A stretch of 19,163 nucleotides of DNA. Source: Bacteroidales bacterium. Its GTDB lineage: Bacteria; Bacteroidota; Bacteroidia; Bacteroidales; Paludibacteraceae. Positions 9,401 to 16,435 of this stretch are shown here, piece after piece. Within the stretch, counting starts at the first letter, position 1, and every line of letters starts with the position of its first letter. The position numbers and the translations under genes are program-made. The notes under the pieces were generated by a model. It was given only the letters and a program-made list of their open reading frames with translations. It was not told the origin of the DNA and did no database searches. Location: assembly GCA_900767595.1 (NCBI GenBank), contig CAAFZS010000015.1:1-19163 (forward strand). The letters run 5' to 3'.

Positions 9401-9536
9401 CTTTGAGGCATACGACACTGACACCGGGCAGTCCCTCTGCATTGACGCCATCAACGACGCGTCCGCTGATGGTGACCTCTTCCGCCATAAGGGAAAGAGA
9501 CATCAGCAACATTGCGATTAGTGAAATGTGTTTCAT
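6486..9536 (-). CDS. susC: SusC/RagA-family TonB-dependent outer-membrane transporter
   Basis: TonB-dependent importer of 1016 residues for oligosaccharides, partner of the SusD lipoprotein encoded next. A signal peptide spans about 1-18. A carboxypeptidase regulatory-like beta-sandwich covers about 21-93 (VTISGRVVD...GLPGVSV). The TonB-box-like sequence DEIIVVG is at 100-106. The plug domain (about 111-225) carries IRGNNSI, NPLYVVDNI and the SusC signature ILKDASATAIYGARAANG. The 22-strand-type beta barrel fills the rest, including the typical late motif DRNGDKIIDDRDRYVVGN, and ends with aromatic-terminated RISLTF as expected for the BAM signal. There is no N-terminal signalling extension, so an anti-sigma partner is not expected. 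The 12-bp gap after the GH36 gene consists largely of a heptamer repeat array. Confidence 0.96.
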   Translation of the reverse strand: MKHISLIAMLLMSLSLMAEEVTISGRVVDGVNAEGLPGVSVVCLKVNQGTITDVDGQFSLTVPAGSAIQFSYIGYATEHLTAKQSKVVTISLYEESKAIDEIIVVGAKMKKSDLTGAVAKVEERDVVNVPTGNLNQALQGKAAGVFVEANPQPGANANIKIRGNNSISYGTNPLYVVDNIMVDGTDISSINPDDVASIDILKDASATAIYGARAANGVIVITTKHGQEGRMKVTYDGWVGGQEFARLMPLLDGNQTFDLRVDAYANEYMDANPTKDRQKYIENYLIIDGKRISRNVAFLPEELEAHSQGLTYNWLNEVTRPGLQHNHAVSVSGGSKQGNYFASFGYNDQKGQLLGSDYKRYSGKFNGEFVVKKWLRFGTNNSLAFSREHPVGNGNMFMTAYTADPLLPITKDYWYMQQGKLESQSQSNPLRDLDITAQCDKWRVLSSNYVNINPIEGLDIRSTFSIDFLNQENDTYYPTTSTQSYSSSADGKATQYRNRNMNWQWDNTVAYNTTIKNKHRIGVIAGFNMSYYSNNYNQMDALGFGNDLFGYKNIGAATKKEDFGLSSGYTSYSLMSVYLRANYVYDSRYYITFTGRGDGSSKFGPKHKWGFFPSVSASWNITGEEFMKQQHAVDNLRIRAGYGLVGNQNIPLYGYNTLYYTSAHLDGFILENGGTYGNPDLKWETQKQVNVGLDFATWHNRFNFAIDYFYTRNDDLLMRRSMAPSFGYSYRLDNIGNLENQGIEFNFNLQPVKTKNVEWNIAFNIAANKNKIISLYDNAQEIYNIGGWSNNEIQREGNLFVGQSINNIYVYEFDKIAQEEDMAYVATLDLGGHVVRPGDLLPKDRNGDKIIDDRDRYVVGNTDPKFYGGLSTNVSFYGFNIEIVSHYSYGARRASSLYESLISSCGMTAGHADLANRWTPTNTNTNIPRAYHGGGRYGVSEMDWGIQDASYFKVSAMSLSYSFPKKWMDAIYFQDIRLTFTVNNPFCITKYKGFDPEGGDWYPTSRMYVGRISLTF

Positions 9537-9539
9537 ATT

Positions 9540-9567
9540 GGTTAGTGGTTAGTGGTTAGTGGTTAGT
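9540..9567. repeat. Heptamer tandem repeat overlapping the GH36 stop codon
   Basis: Four exact copies of GGTTAGT (equivalently TTAGTGG) lie between the susC start and the GH36 gene. The minus-strand GH36 stop codon TAA (9549-9551) and its last residues (LLTTNH) are read from the repeat itself. The remaining copies fill the 12-bp gap before the susC ATG. A near-identical array (TTAGTGA) sits between the permease and DUF5107/TPR genes. Confidence 0.9.
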
Positions 9568-11717
9568 AAGATGACTTTGCTATCAAATTCGTTATACATG
9601 GGGAAGCGGATACCATATTTCATGAGATACTCGCCCGTGTAGGTTTTGCCCTCCCAGTCGGTTAGCCACGAATAGTGTTTAGGGTCTTTATTGAGTTCTG
9701 TGAGGGTATATTCTTTTTGTGGGTCTAATCCTTGCAGGTAGAGTACTTGTCGATTGGCATAGATATCTTTTTTCAAAAGGTAGGAGAAGACGACGGCTTG
9801 CTGTTTATCCTCGGTGACATACATCATTGCGGTGCGTTGGTTCTCGTAAGGCGGGAGCAAACGGTATAAGTCACCAAACTGGACGATATGTCGGATGGCG
9901 TAATAGTCTTTGATGGCATTCTTAGCGAAGGTCTTGTCTTCCTCGGACATGTGCATCGGTTGTAAGTCCATCCCTAACTTTGCGGACATAGCCACGTCGA
10001 ATCGGAACTTAAGGGGAGTGGTGCGCCCTGTGATATGGTTAGGAGTGACAGACACGTGGCTGGCTAATGCCATAGCCGGATAGAAATACGTTGTGCCCCA
10101 TTGGATGAAGACGCGGTCTAAGGCGTCGGTATTGTCGCTAATCCAGAACTCATCGAAATAAGGTAACAGTCCATAGTTGATACGTCCGCCTCCGCCTGAG
10201 CAGAGCATGATAAACGTATCCGGATATTTGGCTCTTACTCGGTCTAAGACTTTGAATAAGCCACGGCTATAGTCGATGAAGAGGTGTGATTTCTTATTCT
10301 TAGGCAGGTAAGGTGATGCGGCGTTGGTCATATATCGGTTGCAGTCCCATTTGATATAGGCGATGCCCGGGTTCTCGGTCATGGTACGATCAATGACGCC
10401 GAAGACAAAGTCTTGCACTTTGGGGTTGCATAGGTCGAGCATCATTTGGTTGCGTGAGGTGTTGATGTCTCGTCCGGGTTGTGTGATGACCCAATCGGGA
10501 TGTTGTTCATAGAGTTCGCTTTTAGGGTTGACCATCTCGGGTTCCAGCCATATACCAAAACGGATACCTTGTTTTTTTGATTCCTCGACGAGGTAGCCTA
10601 ATCCGTGCGGCAGTTTGGTATGGTTGGTTTCCCAATCTCCTAACCCTGCATGGTCGTCGTTACGGGGATATTTATTGGCAAACCAGCCATCGTCTAACAG
10701 GAAGAGTTCGAAGCCCATGTCGGCCGCATCGTGAATGATTTGTGTCAATATGTCTTCGTTAAAATCGAAATAGGTTGCTTCCCAGTTATTGAGTAAAGTC
10801 GTGCGTGTACGGTCTCCGCGGTGGATACCATATTGCTTTGCCCAACTATGGAAACGACGCGACACGGTTCCCGTTCCGGAGGTAGAATAGGTGAAGATAA
10901 GTGCAGGGGTGGTTAGTTCCTCTTTGGGTTCTAAGATATATTGCGAAGCGTACTCGTTCATGCCGGAAAGGATATGTAGGTTATTGAGCGGATCCACTTC
11001 AAAGTTTATACTCCAGCTTCCAGGCCAGGCTAATTGTCCGCCGATGACAGCACCGTTGTTTTCTTGTGCTTTGCCGTCCATCGAGACGAGGAAGCAAGCA
11101 TTGGCATATTGGTCGGAGCGGGCACCTATTTTTGAGTCGATGGTTTGGATGCCGTAGGTTAAGGGCACTTCTTCCCTATTCATCTCATGAGCCCAGTTGC
11201 CATGGAAATAGGTCAGCCAATAGTCCCGAGCAAAGAAAGAGAGATAAGACGAAGCAAAATCGTAGAGAGTAACCGCTTTCTTTTCCGTATGGCTGATGGT
11301 CATCCATTGGCGGAAGATGTTTTCCTTTTGGTAGGCATCAAAATGCAGTACAACCGAAACGGGATAGACGGGGTCTTTCAGATAGATGTGTGTATGTTCA
11401 ATATTGCCGTCTATGTCTTGCTCTACGCGGTCAAGAACGAGTTCGGTGGATGTATTGCCGTCAGCGTGTACCATGCGCACTGCCGCCTCGTTGGTTGCTA
11501 CACCGCCGAAAGTCGGGAAAGCATCGGCATCGGTCATCGTCATCTGAGCATAGACATTGGCATCCGTAAGACGGTCGCCAAAATAAACCTGACGCAATTG
11601 GTTTTGGTCATTGGTATTATACACAAGGGCAGACTGATCCGTTTGAATAATAATCGGAGCTGCTTGTAGCGTAAGACTTGCGCTCAAGGTAAGAAGGAAA
11701 AGAATGTTGTGTTTCAT
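9549..11717 (-). CDS. GH36 alpha-galactosidase, periplasmic
   Basis: Retaining alpha-galactosidase releasing terminal alpha-galactose from melibiose/raffinose-type or galactomannan-derived oligosaccharides. The 722-residue protein (numbered from this ATG) has a signal peptide of about 20 residues and no lipobox. The GH36 supersandwich N-domain is followed by the barrel. Barrel motifs include LLNNWEATYFDFNE near 308-321, LLDDGWF near 340-346, FGIWLEPEMVNP near 387-398, IKWDCNR with nucleophile Asp458, CSGGGGRI near 506-513, and WISDNTDALDR with acid/base Asp528. The 70-residue spacing of the two Asp matches characterised GH36 enzymes as I recall. An in-frame TTG at 11723 is possible, but ATG at 11717 gives a cleaner signal peptide (MKHNILFLL). 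The last residues and the stop codon are encoded by the heptamer array. It lies 22 bp after the esterase gene. Confidence 0.93.
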   Translation of the reverse strand: MKHNILFLLTLSASLTLQAAPIIIQTDQSALVYNTNDQNQLRQVYFGDRLTDANVYAQMTMTDADAFPTFGGVATNEAAVRMVHADGNTSTELVLDRVEQDIDGNIEHTHIYLKDPVYPVSVVLHFDAYQKENIFRQWMTISHTEKKAVTLYDFASSYLSFFARDYWLTYFHGNWAHEMNREEVPLTYGIQTIDSKIGARSDQYANACFLVSMDGKAQENNGAVIGGQLAWPGSWSINFEVDPLNNLHILSGMNEYASQYILEPKEELTTPALIFTYSTSGTGTVSRRFHSWAKQYGIHRGDRTRTTLLNNWEATYFDFNEDILTQIIHDAADMGFELFLLDDGWFANKYPRNDDHAGLGDWETNHTKLPHGLGYLVEESKKQGIRFGIWLEPEMVNPKSELYEQHPDWVITQPGRDINTSRNQMMLDLCNPKVQDFVFGVIDRTMTENPGIAYIKWDCNRYMTNAASPYLPKNKKSHLFIDYSRGLFKVLDRVRAKYPDTFIMLCSGGGGRINYGLLPYFDEFWISDNTDALDRVFIQWGTTYFYPAMALASHVSVTPNHITGRTTPLKFRFDVAMSAKLGMDLQPMHMSEEDKTFAKNAIKDYYAIRHIVQFGDLYRLLPPYENQRTAMMYVTEDKQQAVVFSYLLKKDIYANRQVLYLQGLDPQKEYTLTELNKDPKHYSWLTDWEGKTYTGEYLMKYGIRFPMYNEFDSKVILLTTNH

Positions 11718-11739
11718 TGACAATTATTTATTGATTTGA

Positions 11740-13191
11740 TTAAAGTTTAACTTTGAAGGGGACAATAGGAAGACCATACATGTTATGTATATTTCCTAAA
11801 CGAGCATTATGGAAACAGTAGTTGACGCTAAGGGGTTGAGTAACGCCATCAGCACTAAGAATCAAGCAATTGGGTTCGTCCCAACTCACACGGACATGAG
11901 CGGGGTGTAGTCCGTTAGCGTCCTCTATCTCGAAGCCTTCGATGTCTTGTAATCGATCCCATCCGTTAGCGGCGTGAGAGAAATATAAATAGATCTCGTT
12001 TCCTTTCGTTTCGCTGCGTTCAAAGCGAGGCGAATGGCACTCGACTTGGGAATACATGTAGGTATCGTTAAGAGCCAAATAAGCCAGCCGTTTGCCTACA
12101 TCTTGTTTGTTCTTTGGGTGAATGTTTCCTATCTCGTATGGTTCCACTAAATCGTTTGTAGAGATACCGGCGGTACGAGGGCACACATCCATCAAGCGCC
12201 ATTGTGCTTCACGAAGCAAGGCTCCCTTCTCACCATTGGCATCATTATCATAGGTAAAGGGAGCTATCTCAGTAAAATAGAAGGGTAATTCTCCTTGATT
12301 AAAGACACGGCGCCACTCACCTACCATACGACTGAGGCGTTCCGTATATTGCTCCGGATGCTCCACATTGGCACAGCCTTGATACCAAATAAATCCACGG
12401 ATAGTGTAGTGACGCATCGGGAAGAGCATTCCATTATACATCTCCATGGGCCGATTCCACCAATCGTGACGGTCATAAATATGCTCACGATCAATCACCT
12501 CCTCGGGATAGTCCTTCAAAATCTCGCGAGGCAACCAACCTTCCACACGACTTCCTCCCCAAGAGCAATTGATGATTCCCACCGGCACATCGAGAACTCG
12601 TTGAATGGTCTGCGCAAAGAAATATGCTGTTGCACCAAAACGGGTAACTGTGGTAGGATAAGTTTCCTGCCACTTCCCGTATGCAAACTCTGCCGGTTCA
12701 AACGTCTGGATTTGTTTGACAGTGAGATAGCGAATCTTACCCGTCCATTTTCCAGCATTCATAATCTCATCGTTAGCGTTGGCTATCGGGCAGTGATTAA
12801 ATCCGTTGATTACCATTTCCATATTGGACTGTCCCCCGCCGAACCACACTTCACCGATAAGCACATTATCAATACGGATAGGAGCGGGTTCCATCCAAGA
12901 GGGTTTCTTATTGATCTCCGTAAAGATAAGGGAGTGAGGTTCGTATGAGCCCTTAGGAGTAGCCAGTTGGACTTCCCAATACCCATCCTTATCTACTTTC
13001 GTTGAGGCTTTCGTTAACCACGAAGCCGCCACTTGCACCGTATTACCGGGTTCCGCCTTTCCCCAGAGGGTCACTTTCGTTTGTTGTTGAAGAACCATTC
13101 CGTCCGATATGGCATCGGGCAGAGTAATCGCTGAATACGCAGCCAACGAAGGCAGCACCAAGAGGCTGAAAAGTAAGAACGATTTTTTCAT
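11740..13191 (-). CDS. SASA/SGNH-type carbohydrate O-acetylesterase (sialate O-acetylesterase family)
   Basis: Secreted esterase of 483 residues, predicted to remove O-acetyl groups from the PUL's glycan before or during glycosidase action in the periplasm. A signal peptide spans about 1-20 and there is no lipobox. The catalytic serine motif is GGGQSNMEM with Ser122. A second SASA block is FIWYQGCANV at 267-276, where most members have a WYQGE-N form. The catalytic His block is NIHPKNKQDVGKRLA with His358. An N-terminal beta domain (ITLPDAISDGMVLQQ onward) is typical of family members in PULs. It is the first gene of the PUL operon, directly downstream of a strong promoter-like site. The family name refers to sialic acid, but no sialidase or Nan genes are nearby, so a plant-type acetylated glycan (for example acetylated galactoglucomannan fragments) is more likely. 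This is an inference. Confidence 0.88.
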   Translation of the reverse strand: MKKSFLLFSLLVLPSLAAYSAITLPDAISDGMVLQQQTKVTLWGKAEPGNTVQVAASWLTKASTKVDKDGYWEVQLATPKGSYEPHSLIFTEINKKPSWMEPAPIRIDNVLIGEVWFGGGQSNMEMVINGFNHCPIANANDEIMNAGKWTGKIRYLTVKQIQTFEPAEFAYGKWQETYPTTVTRFGATAYFFAQTIQRVLDVPVGIINCSWGGSRVEGWLPREILKDYPEEVIDREHIYDRHDWWNRPMEMYNGMLFPMRHYTIRGFIWYQGCANVEHPEQYTERLSRMVGEWRRVFNQGELPFYFTEIAPFTYDNDANGEKGALLREAQWRLMDVCPRTAGISTNDLVEPYEIGNIHPKNKQDVGKRLAYLALNDTYMYSQVECHSPRFERSETKGNEIYLYFSHAANGWDRLQDIEGFEIEDANGLHPAHVRVSWDEPNCLILSADGVTQPLSVNYCFHNARLGNIHNMYGLPIVPFKVKL

Positions 13192-13220
13192 GGTATGATT
13201 GTGGTTTGTGTTTCCGACTG

Positions 13221-13252
13221 CAAAATTACTACTTTATTTTGATATATGCAAA
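13221..13252 (-). promoter_or_regulatory. Promoter of the PUL operon (Bacteroidota sigma-ABfr type)
   Basis: Read on the minus strand, a -33-like TTTG (13249-13252) is followed by a 20-bp spacer and then TAATTTTG (13221-13228), matching the Bacteroidota TAnnTTTG -7 consensus. Transcription would start near 13214, leaving a leader of about 22 nt before the esterase ATG at 13191. There is no convincing terminator between the DUF5107/TPR gene and this site, so some readthrough from upstream is possible. The -7 box is part of a 13-bp sequence also present upstream of the permease gene. Confidence 0.7.
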
Positions 13253-13261
13253 AAAAGTAAA

Positions 13262-16200
13262 TTATTGTGCAGCATTTAAGCCTTTTTTGCCCAAGTCGAT
13301 GAGTTTGAGACAATGTTGTTTGTTTTGCTCTGTTAGGTCGCCGTCCCAAATCTGCAAGTCCGGTAGAGAAACCGCAAAATAGTCCATCTTAACTTGGTCA
13401 AAGAGGTGCTGTTTGCCGTAATTGAGCAGTTTATAGAAGCGTCCTTTGGCCTCGTCTATCCTACCCAAAGCGATGAGTGCAAGTCCTTGATAATAAATCT
13501 TGAGCGGATTAGCATCGTTGTAGTACATAGCAGCAGCAGGTTCTTGTGGCCCCTTGGTAGCTTGTTCCCAACACTCACATGCTTTAGTATTGTCGCCCTT
13601 TGCTTGGTAGCAAAGTCCTAAATAGTAGTAAAAATCATTCTCTTGAGCCCCATGCAGTTTACCCTCACCTAAATGAGGAGGATAAACAAGGCATTGTTCT
13701 AACAGTTCGATGGCTTGGTTATATTGTTTTTGCTCCAAGGCTTGCTTAGCCAGTTCTACTCGTGCCAACTGATATTGTGCCGGCACCTTACCTTCCCCAC
13801 CCTCCCAAGGATGGAATTGATGGGCATCGAGTGTTGTTTTAGCACGTTCGTATTGACCCGTGGCATTCATTAGGGTGATATGTTCTAGAACGAGATCATC
13901 GCGTTGCGATACCAAATCAGGATATTGCTCTAACAAGTTTAGGCGCTCTTGTGCAGGTCGGTTCAGCCGTTTATACAGTTGGTCTAACTCCATGAGGATA
14001 CGGCTGCTCTGTTTATCCAGACTGAAAGCACGCTCCATCATCTCGACCGCCTTATCGGTTTGGTGTTCCTTGTTATATGCCAGCAAGGCGAGGTTACGCC
14101 ATACGGTTGCGAATTGGTTGTCGAGTTGAGCGGAGAGTTCCCAGTTGGCGCGAGCTAAATCGTACTGGCGTTTATCCATATACAGGCACCCTAAATAATA
14201 AGGTGCGCGTGCGCCCGTGGGATTCGCTTTTTTCGCCTGTTCTAAGGCTAAGAGAGCCTCTAAACTATTAGGGAAGCAGTAGCGATAGTCGGCTTTTTCC
14301 GCCTCTTTGTAACGACCTAAATAATAATAGGTCATCGGAGTCACAGCGTCCTCGTCTATTGCCATTTGCCATACATCACGCGCCTCTTTCGTCAAGCCCG
14401 CAGCCGCGAACTCTAACGCTAAGACATCATAGTTATGGGCATCGCGGTGCATGAGGGTTTTGATACGTTCTTTTTCGCCCAGTTCATAGAGACAGCCATA
14501 GTTAAACGCATCCACAGCCAAAGCCTCTTGGCAGAGTTGTTTCATCTCCTCTTGTCGTCCCATGAGACGGAGTACGGTAGCCTTAAGTGCTTGTGACTTA
14601 CGGTTGTGTGCGCCATTAGTGAGGGAGCGATTGAGTTCGTCTAAAGCATCGTCTAATCGGTGTTCGCGAATGGAGATCTTCGCTGCTTCCAAATAGCCGG
14701 CATCCGCCCAAGCCTTATTCCACGTGGCTTTCCAGAACCACTCGTAAGCTTCTTGGTAGCGACTTTGGTACTTAAGCGCTAAGCCTAAGTTATAGATAGG
14801 TTCTCCGTCGTAGGGGTTAGGATTGCGTTGCATGATGAGTTTGACGGCTCGACGAAGATATTCTTCTGCTTGATCGAAGCGTCCTTTCCTTATATACCAC
14901 AGTCCCATGGCATTAAGACAACGCACGTCTTTCGGGTCACGACGAAGTGCTTCTTCGTAGTAGTCTAATGCTTGATAGGTAGCGTGGCGATATTGTTCGA
15001 TATGAACGCCGGTGAGATAGAGTTGGTCATTGGTTTTGACATCTACAGGATCGAGAGCCGCTTGTGCAGCATCGGGAATAGGACGAATGTCGTCCGACTC
15101 TTGCTCCCAACGGAGAGCAACACGCTCTTCGGCATACTTGAGTTCGTAGATGGTGAGGTTGTCCACCTCTTGTATGGGTTCGTGCAACACGTTTTCCGGA
15201 TCGATATCGAGCCATCTATCCACTAAGACTTGCTCACCCTTACGAGCAACAAGGCGGATGTGCTGTTTGTGAGTAGCAAAGAGGATGATTTCGTCTTTAT
15301 TGACGTTGAGGACTAAGTCCTTGGTTGCTTGTTTGACTTCGCCTAACTCACGATAGGGCATAAAATATTGTACAAAACTCTTTTCCTCGTAGGGCATGAG
15401 CCAACTAAAGTCGGGTTGATTCTCCGTATAAACTCCCGCCATTAGTTCGATATAAGGACGATAGATACCGTTCTCATCTTGGTCCGTTAGATTTCTATCC
15501 CACGCACGACCGAAATCACCATTTCCCCACGTCCACTGTTTCTTTCCCGGGCTATATTGATGGCGTGCTACATGGAGCATTCCCGCTTGGGTGTCGTTTT
15601 CATAACCACCCTCAAAATTATATTTTGAGTTCACCGCCATGTAGGAGGTAGGAACTTTGATGTTTTTATAATTGGCGATATCCACTCCTGCCGAGTAGTC
15701 CATCTTATAGTATGTCCCCGTAGCAATCGGGAATGAAGAAACCGCACGTTTGCCATGGTCAAAGACGGCATTTATATCCGACGGGAAGACAGAACGATAA
15801 TGGTCATTAACCACCACCGCAGGGTTCGCCCACCAAAGGAAGGTCTGTGGCACATCGGTACGATTATACAAACGCCCTTGTATCTCTAAATACGCGCAAC
15901 CTTCACGCAAAGTAAAGCCTGCGGCTCCTTGTTGACCGAACATGCGTTCGTTTTCGTTACACCAAACTGTAACACTGCCATCGGCATTATTGATAATTTG
16001 ACAATCAACCGGCATATAAGTAGATGGACGATGGTGTTGGGGCCAGTTGAACTCGATACCGCCACTAATCCATGGTCCGGCTAAACCGACCAATGCGGGT
16101 TTGATAACATGATTATAGTAAACGAAGTGACGCTGTTTGATCTTGTCATACGCCATCTGTACACGTCCTCCCAATTCAGGCAAAATCATTATCTTGACAT

Positions 16201-16393
16201 AGTCGTTCTCCAGCCAAACGGCATGCCACTCATGGTTGACGGGTTGATCGGCAATCTTCTCAACCACCGGGTATGGATAAACGACACCGCTCGAACCTTG
16301 ATAAACGCGTTTCTCTAAAAATATAGGCGTTTTTTCTGCTTTTCCAATTTCATAAGTCGGAATGATAACCGACTCTTTCCATGCTTTTACCAT
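13262..16393 (-). CDS. DUF5107-like domain plus TPR-repeat cytoplasmic protein
   Basis: Protein of 1043 residues without signal peptide or membrane segments, so cytoplasmic. The first ~350 residues match my recollection of DUF5107, a domain of unknown function with a mutarotase-like beta-sandwich look. Visible conserved-looking blocks are ILPELGGRVQMAYDK near 70-84, ISGGIEFNWPQHHRPS near 109-124, FLWWANPAV near 185-193 and YIELMAGVYTENQPDFSW near 314-331. Glu114, His120, His121, Glu316 and Glu324 are candidate functional residues. A second beta region runs to about 450. From about 465 to 1020 the chain is helical TPR-like repeats, for example YYEEALRRDPKDVRCLNAMG and LGLCYQAKGDNTKACECWEQA. 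It follows the permease by 39 bp, probably as one transcript. A role in intracellular handling or sensing of the imported sugar is an inference; no reaction can be assigned. Confidence 0.8.
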   Translation of the reverse strand: MVKAWKESVIIPTYEIGKAEKTPIFLEKRVYQGSSGVVYPYPVVEKIADQPVNHEWHAVWLENDYVKIMILPELGGRVQMAYDKIKQRHFVYYNHVIKPALVGLAGPWISGGIEFNWPQHHRPSTYMPVDCQIINNADGSVTVWCNENERMFGQQGAAGFTLREGCAYLEIQGRLYNRTDVPQTFLWWANPAVVVNDHYRSVFPSDINAVFDHGKRAVSSFPIATGTYYKMDYSAGVDIANYKNIKVPTSYMAVNSKYNFEGGYENDTQAGMLHVARHQYSPGKKQWTWGNGDFGRAWDRNLTDQDENGIYRPYIELMAGVYTENQPDFSWLMPYEEKSFVQYFMPYRELGEVKQATKDLVLNVNKDEIILFATHKQHIRLVARKGEQVLVDRWLDIDPENVLHEPIQEVDNLTIYELKYAEERVALRWEQESDDIRPIPDAAQAALDPVDVKTNDQLYLTGVHIEQYRHATYQALDYYEEALRRDPKDVRCLNAMGLWYIRKGRFDQAEEYLRRAVKLIMQRNPNPYDGEPIYNLGLALKYQSRYQEAYEWFWKATWNKAWADAGYLEAAKISIREHRLDDALDELNRSLTNGAHNRKSQALKATVLRLMGRQEEMKQLCQEALAVDAFNYGCLYELGEKERIKTLMHRDAHNYDVLALEFAAAGLTKEARDVWQMAIDEDAVTPMTYYYLGRYKEAEKADYRYCFPNSLEALLALEQAKKANPTGARAPYYLGCLYMDKRQYDLARANWELSAQLDNQFATVWRNLALLAYNKEHQTDKAVEMMERAFSLDKQSSRILMELDQLYKRLNRPAQERLNLLEQYPDLVSQRDDLVLEHITLMNATGQYERAKTTLDAHQFHPWEGGEGKVPAQYQLARVELAKQALEQKQYNQAIELLEQCLVYPPHLGEGKLHGAQENDFYYYLGLCYQAKGDNTKACECWEQATKGPQEPAAAMYYNDANPLKIYYQGLALIALGRIDEAKGRFYKLLNYGKQHLFDQVKMDYFAVSLPDLQIWDGDLTEQNKQHCLKLIDLGKKGLNAAQ

Positions 16394-16404
16394 TGATATA
16401 GTGC

Positions 16405-16435
16405 TTAGTGATTAGTGATTAGTGTTTAGTGATTA
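16405..16435. repeat. Heptamer tandem repeat starting at the permease stop codon
   Basis: Four copies of TTAGTGA (the third is TTAGTGT) fill 16405-16432, and the next TTA (16433-16435) is the minus-strand stop codon of the permease gene. The array occupies most of the 39-bp gap before the DUF5107/TPR start at 16393. It differs at one base per unit from the TTAGTGG array at 9540-9567. Confidence 0.9.

Noticed and set aside
9540..9567. Heptamer arrays as a CRISPR or phase-variable coding repeat
   Set aside because: Units of 7 bp without spacers are not CRISPR, and the array lies at the very end of the gene, where length change cannot switch the reading frame of the enzyme.
11718..11723. TTG start two codons upstream for the GH36 gene
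   Set aside because: The ATG at 11717 gives the standard MKHNILF signal-peptide start, and TTG starts are rare.
12295..12948. 217-codon open frame opposite the esterase gene
   Set aside because: Antisense shadow of a well-supported SASA esterase; the product shows no family pattern.
11740..13191. Sialic-acid catabolism locus, from the esterase family name
   Set aside because: No sialidase, aldolase or NanT-like genes are present; all neighbours point to galactosides.
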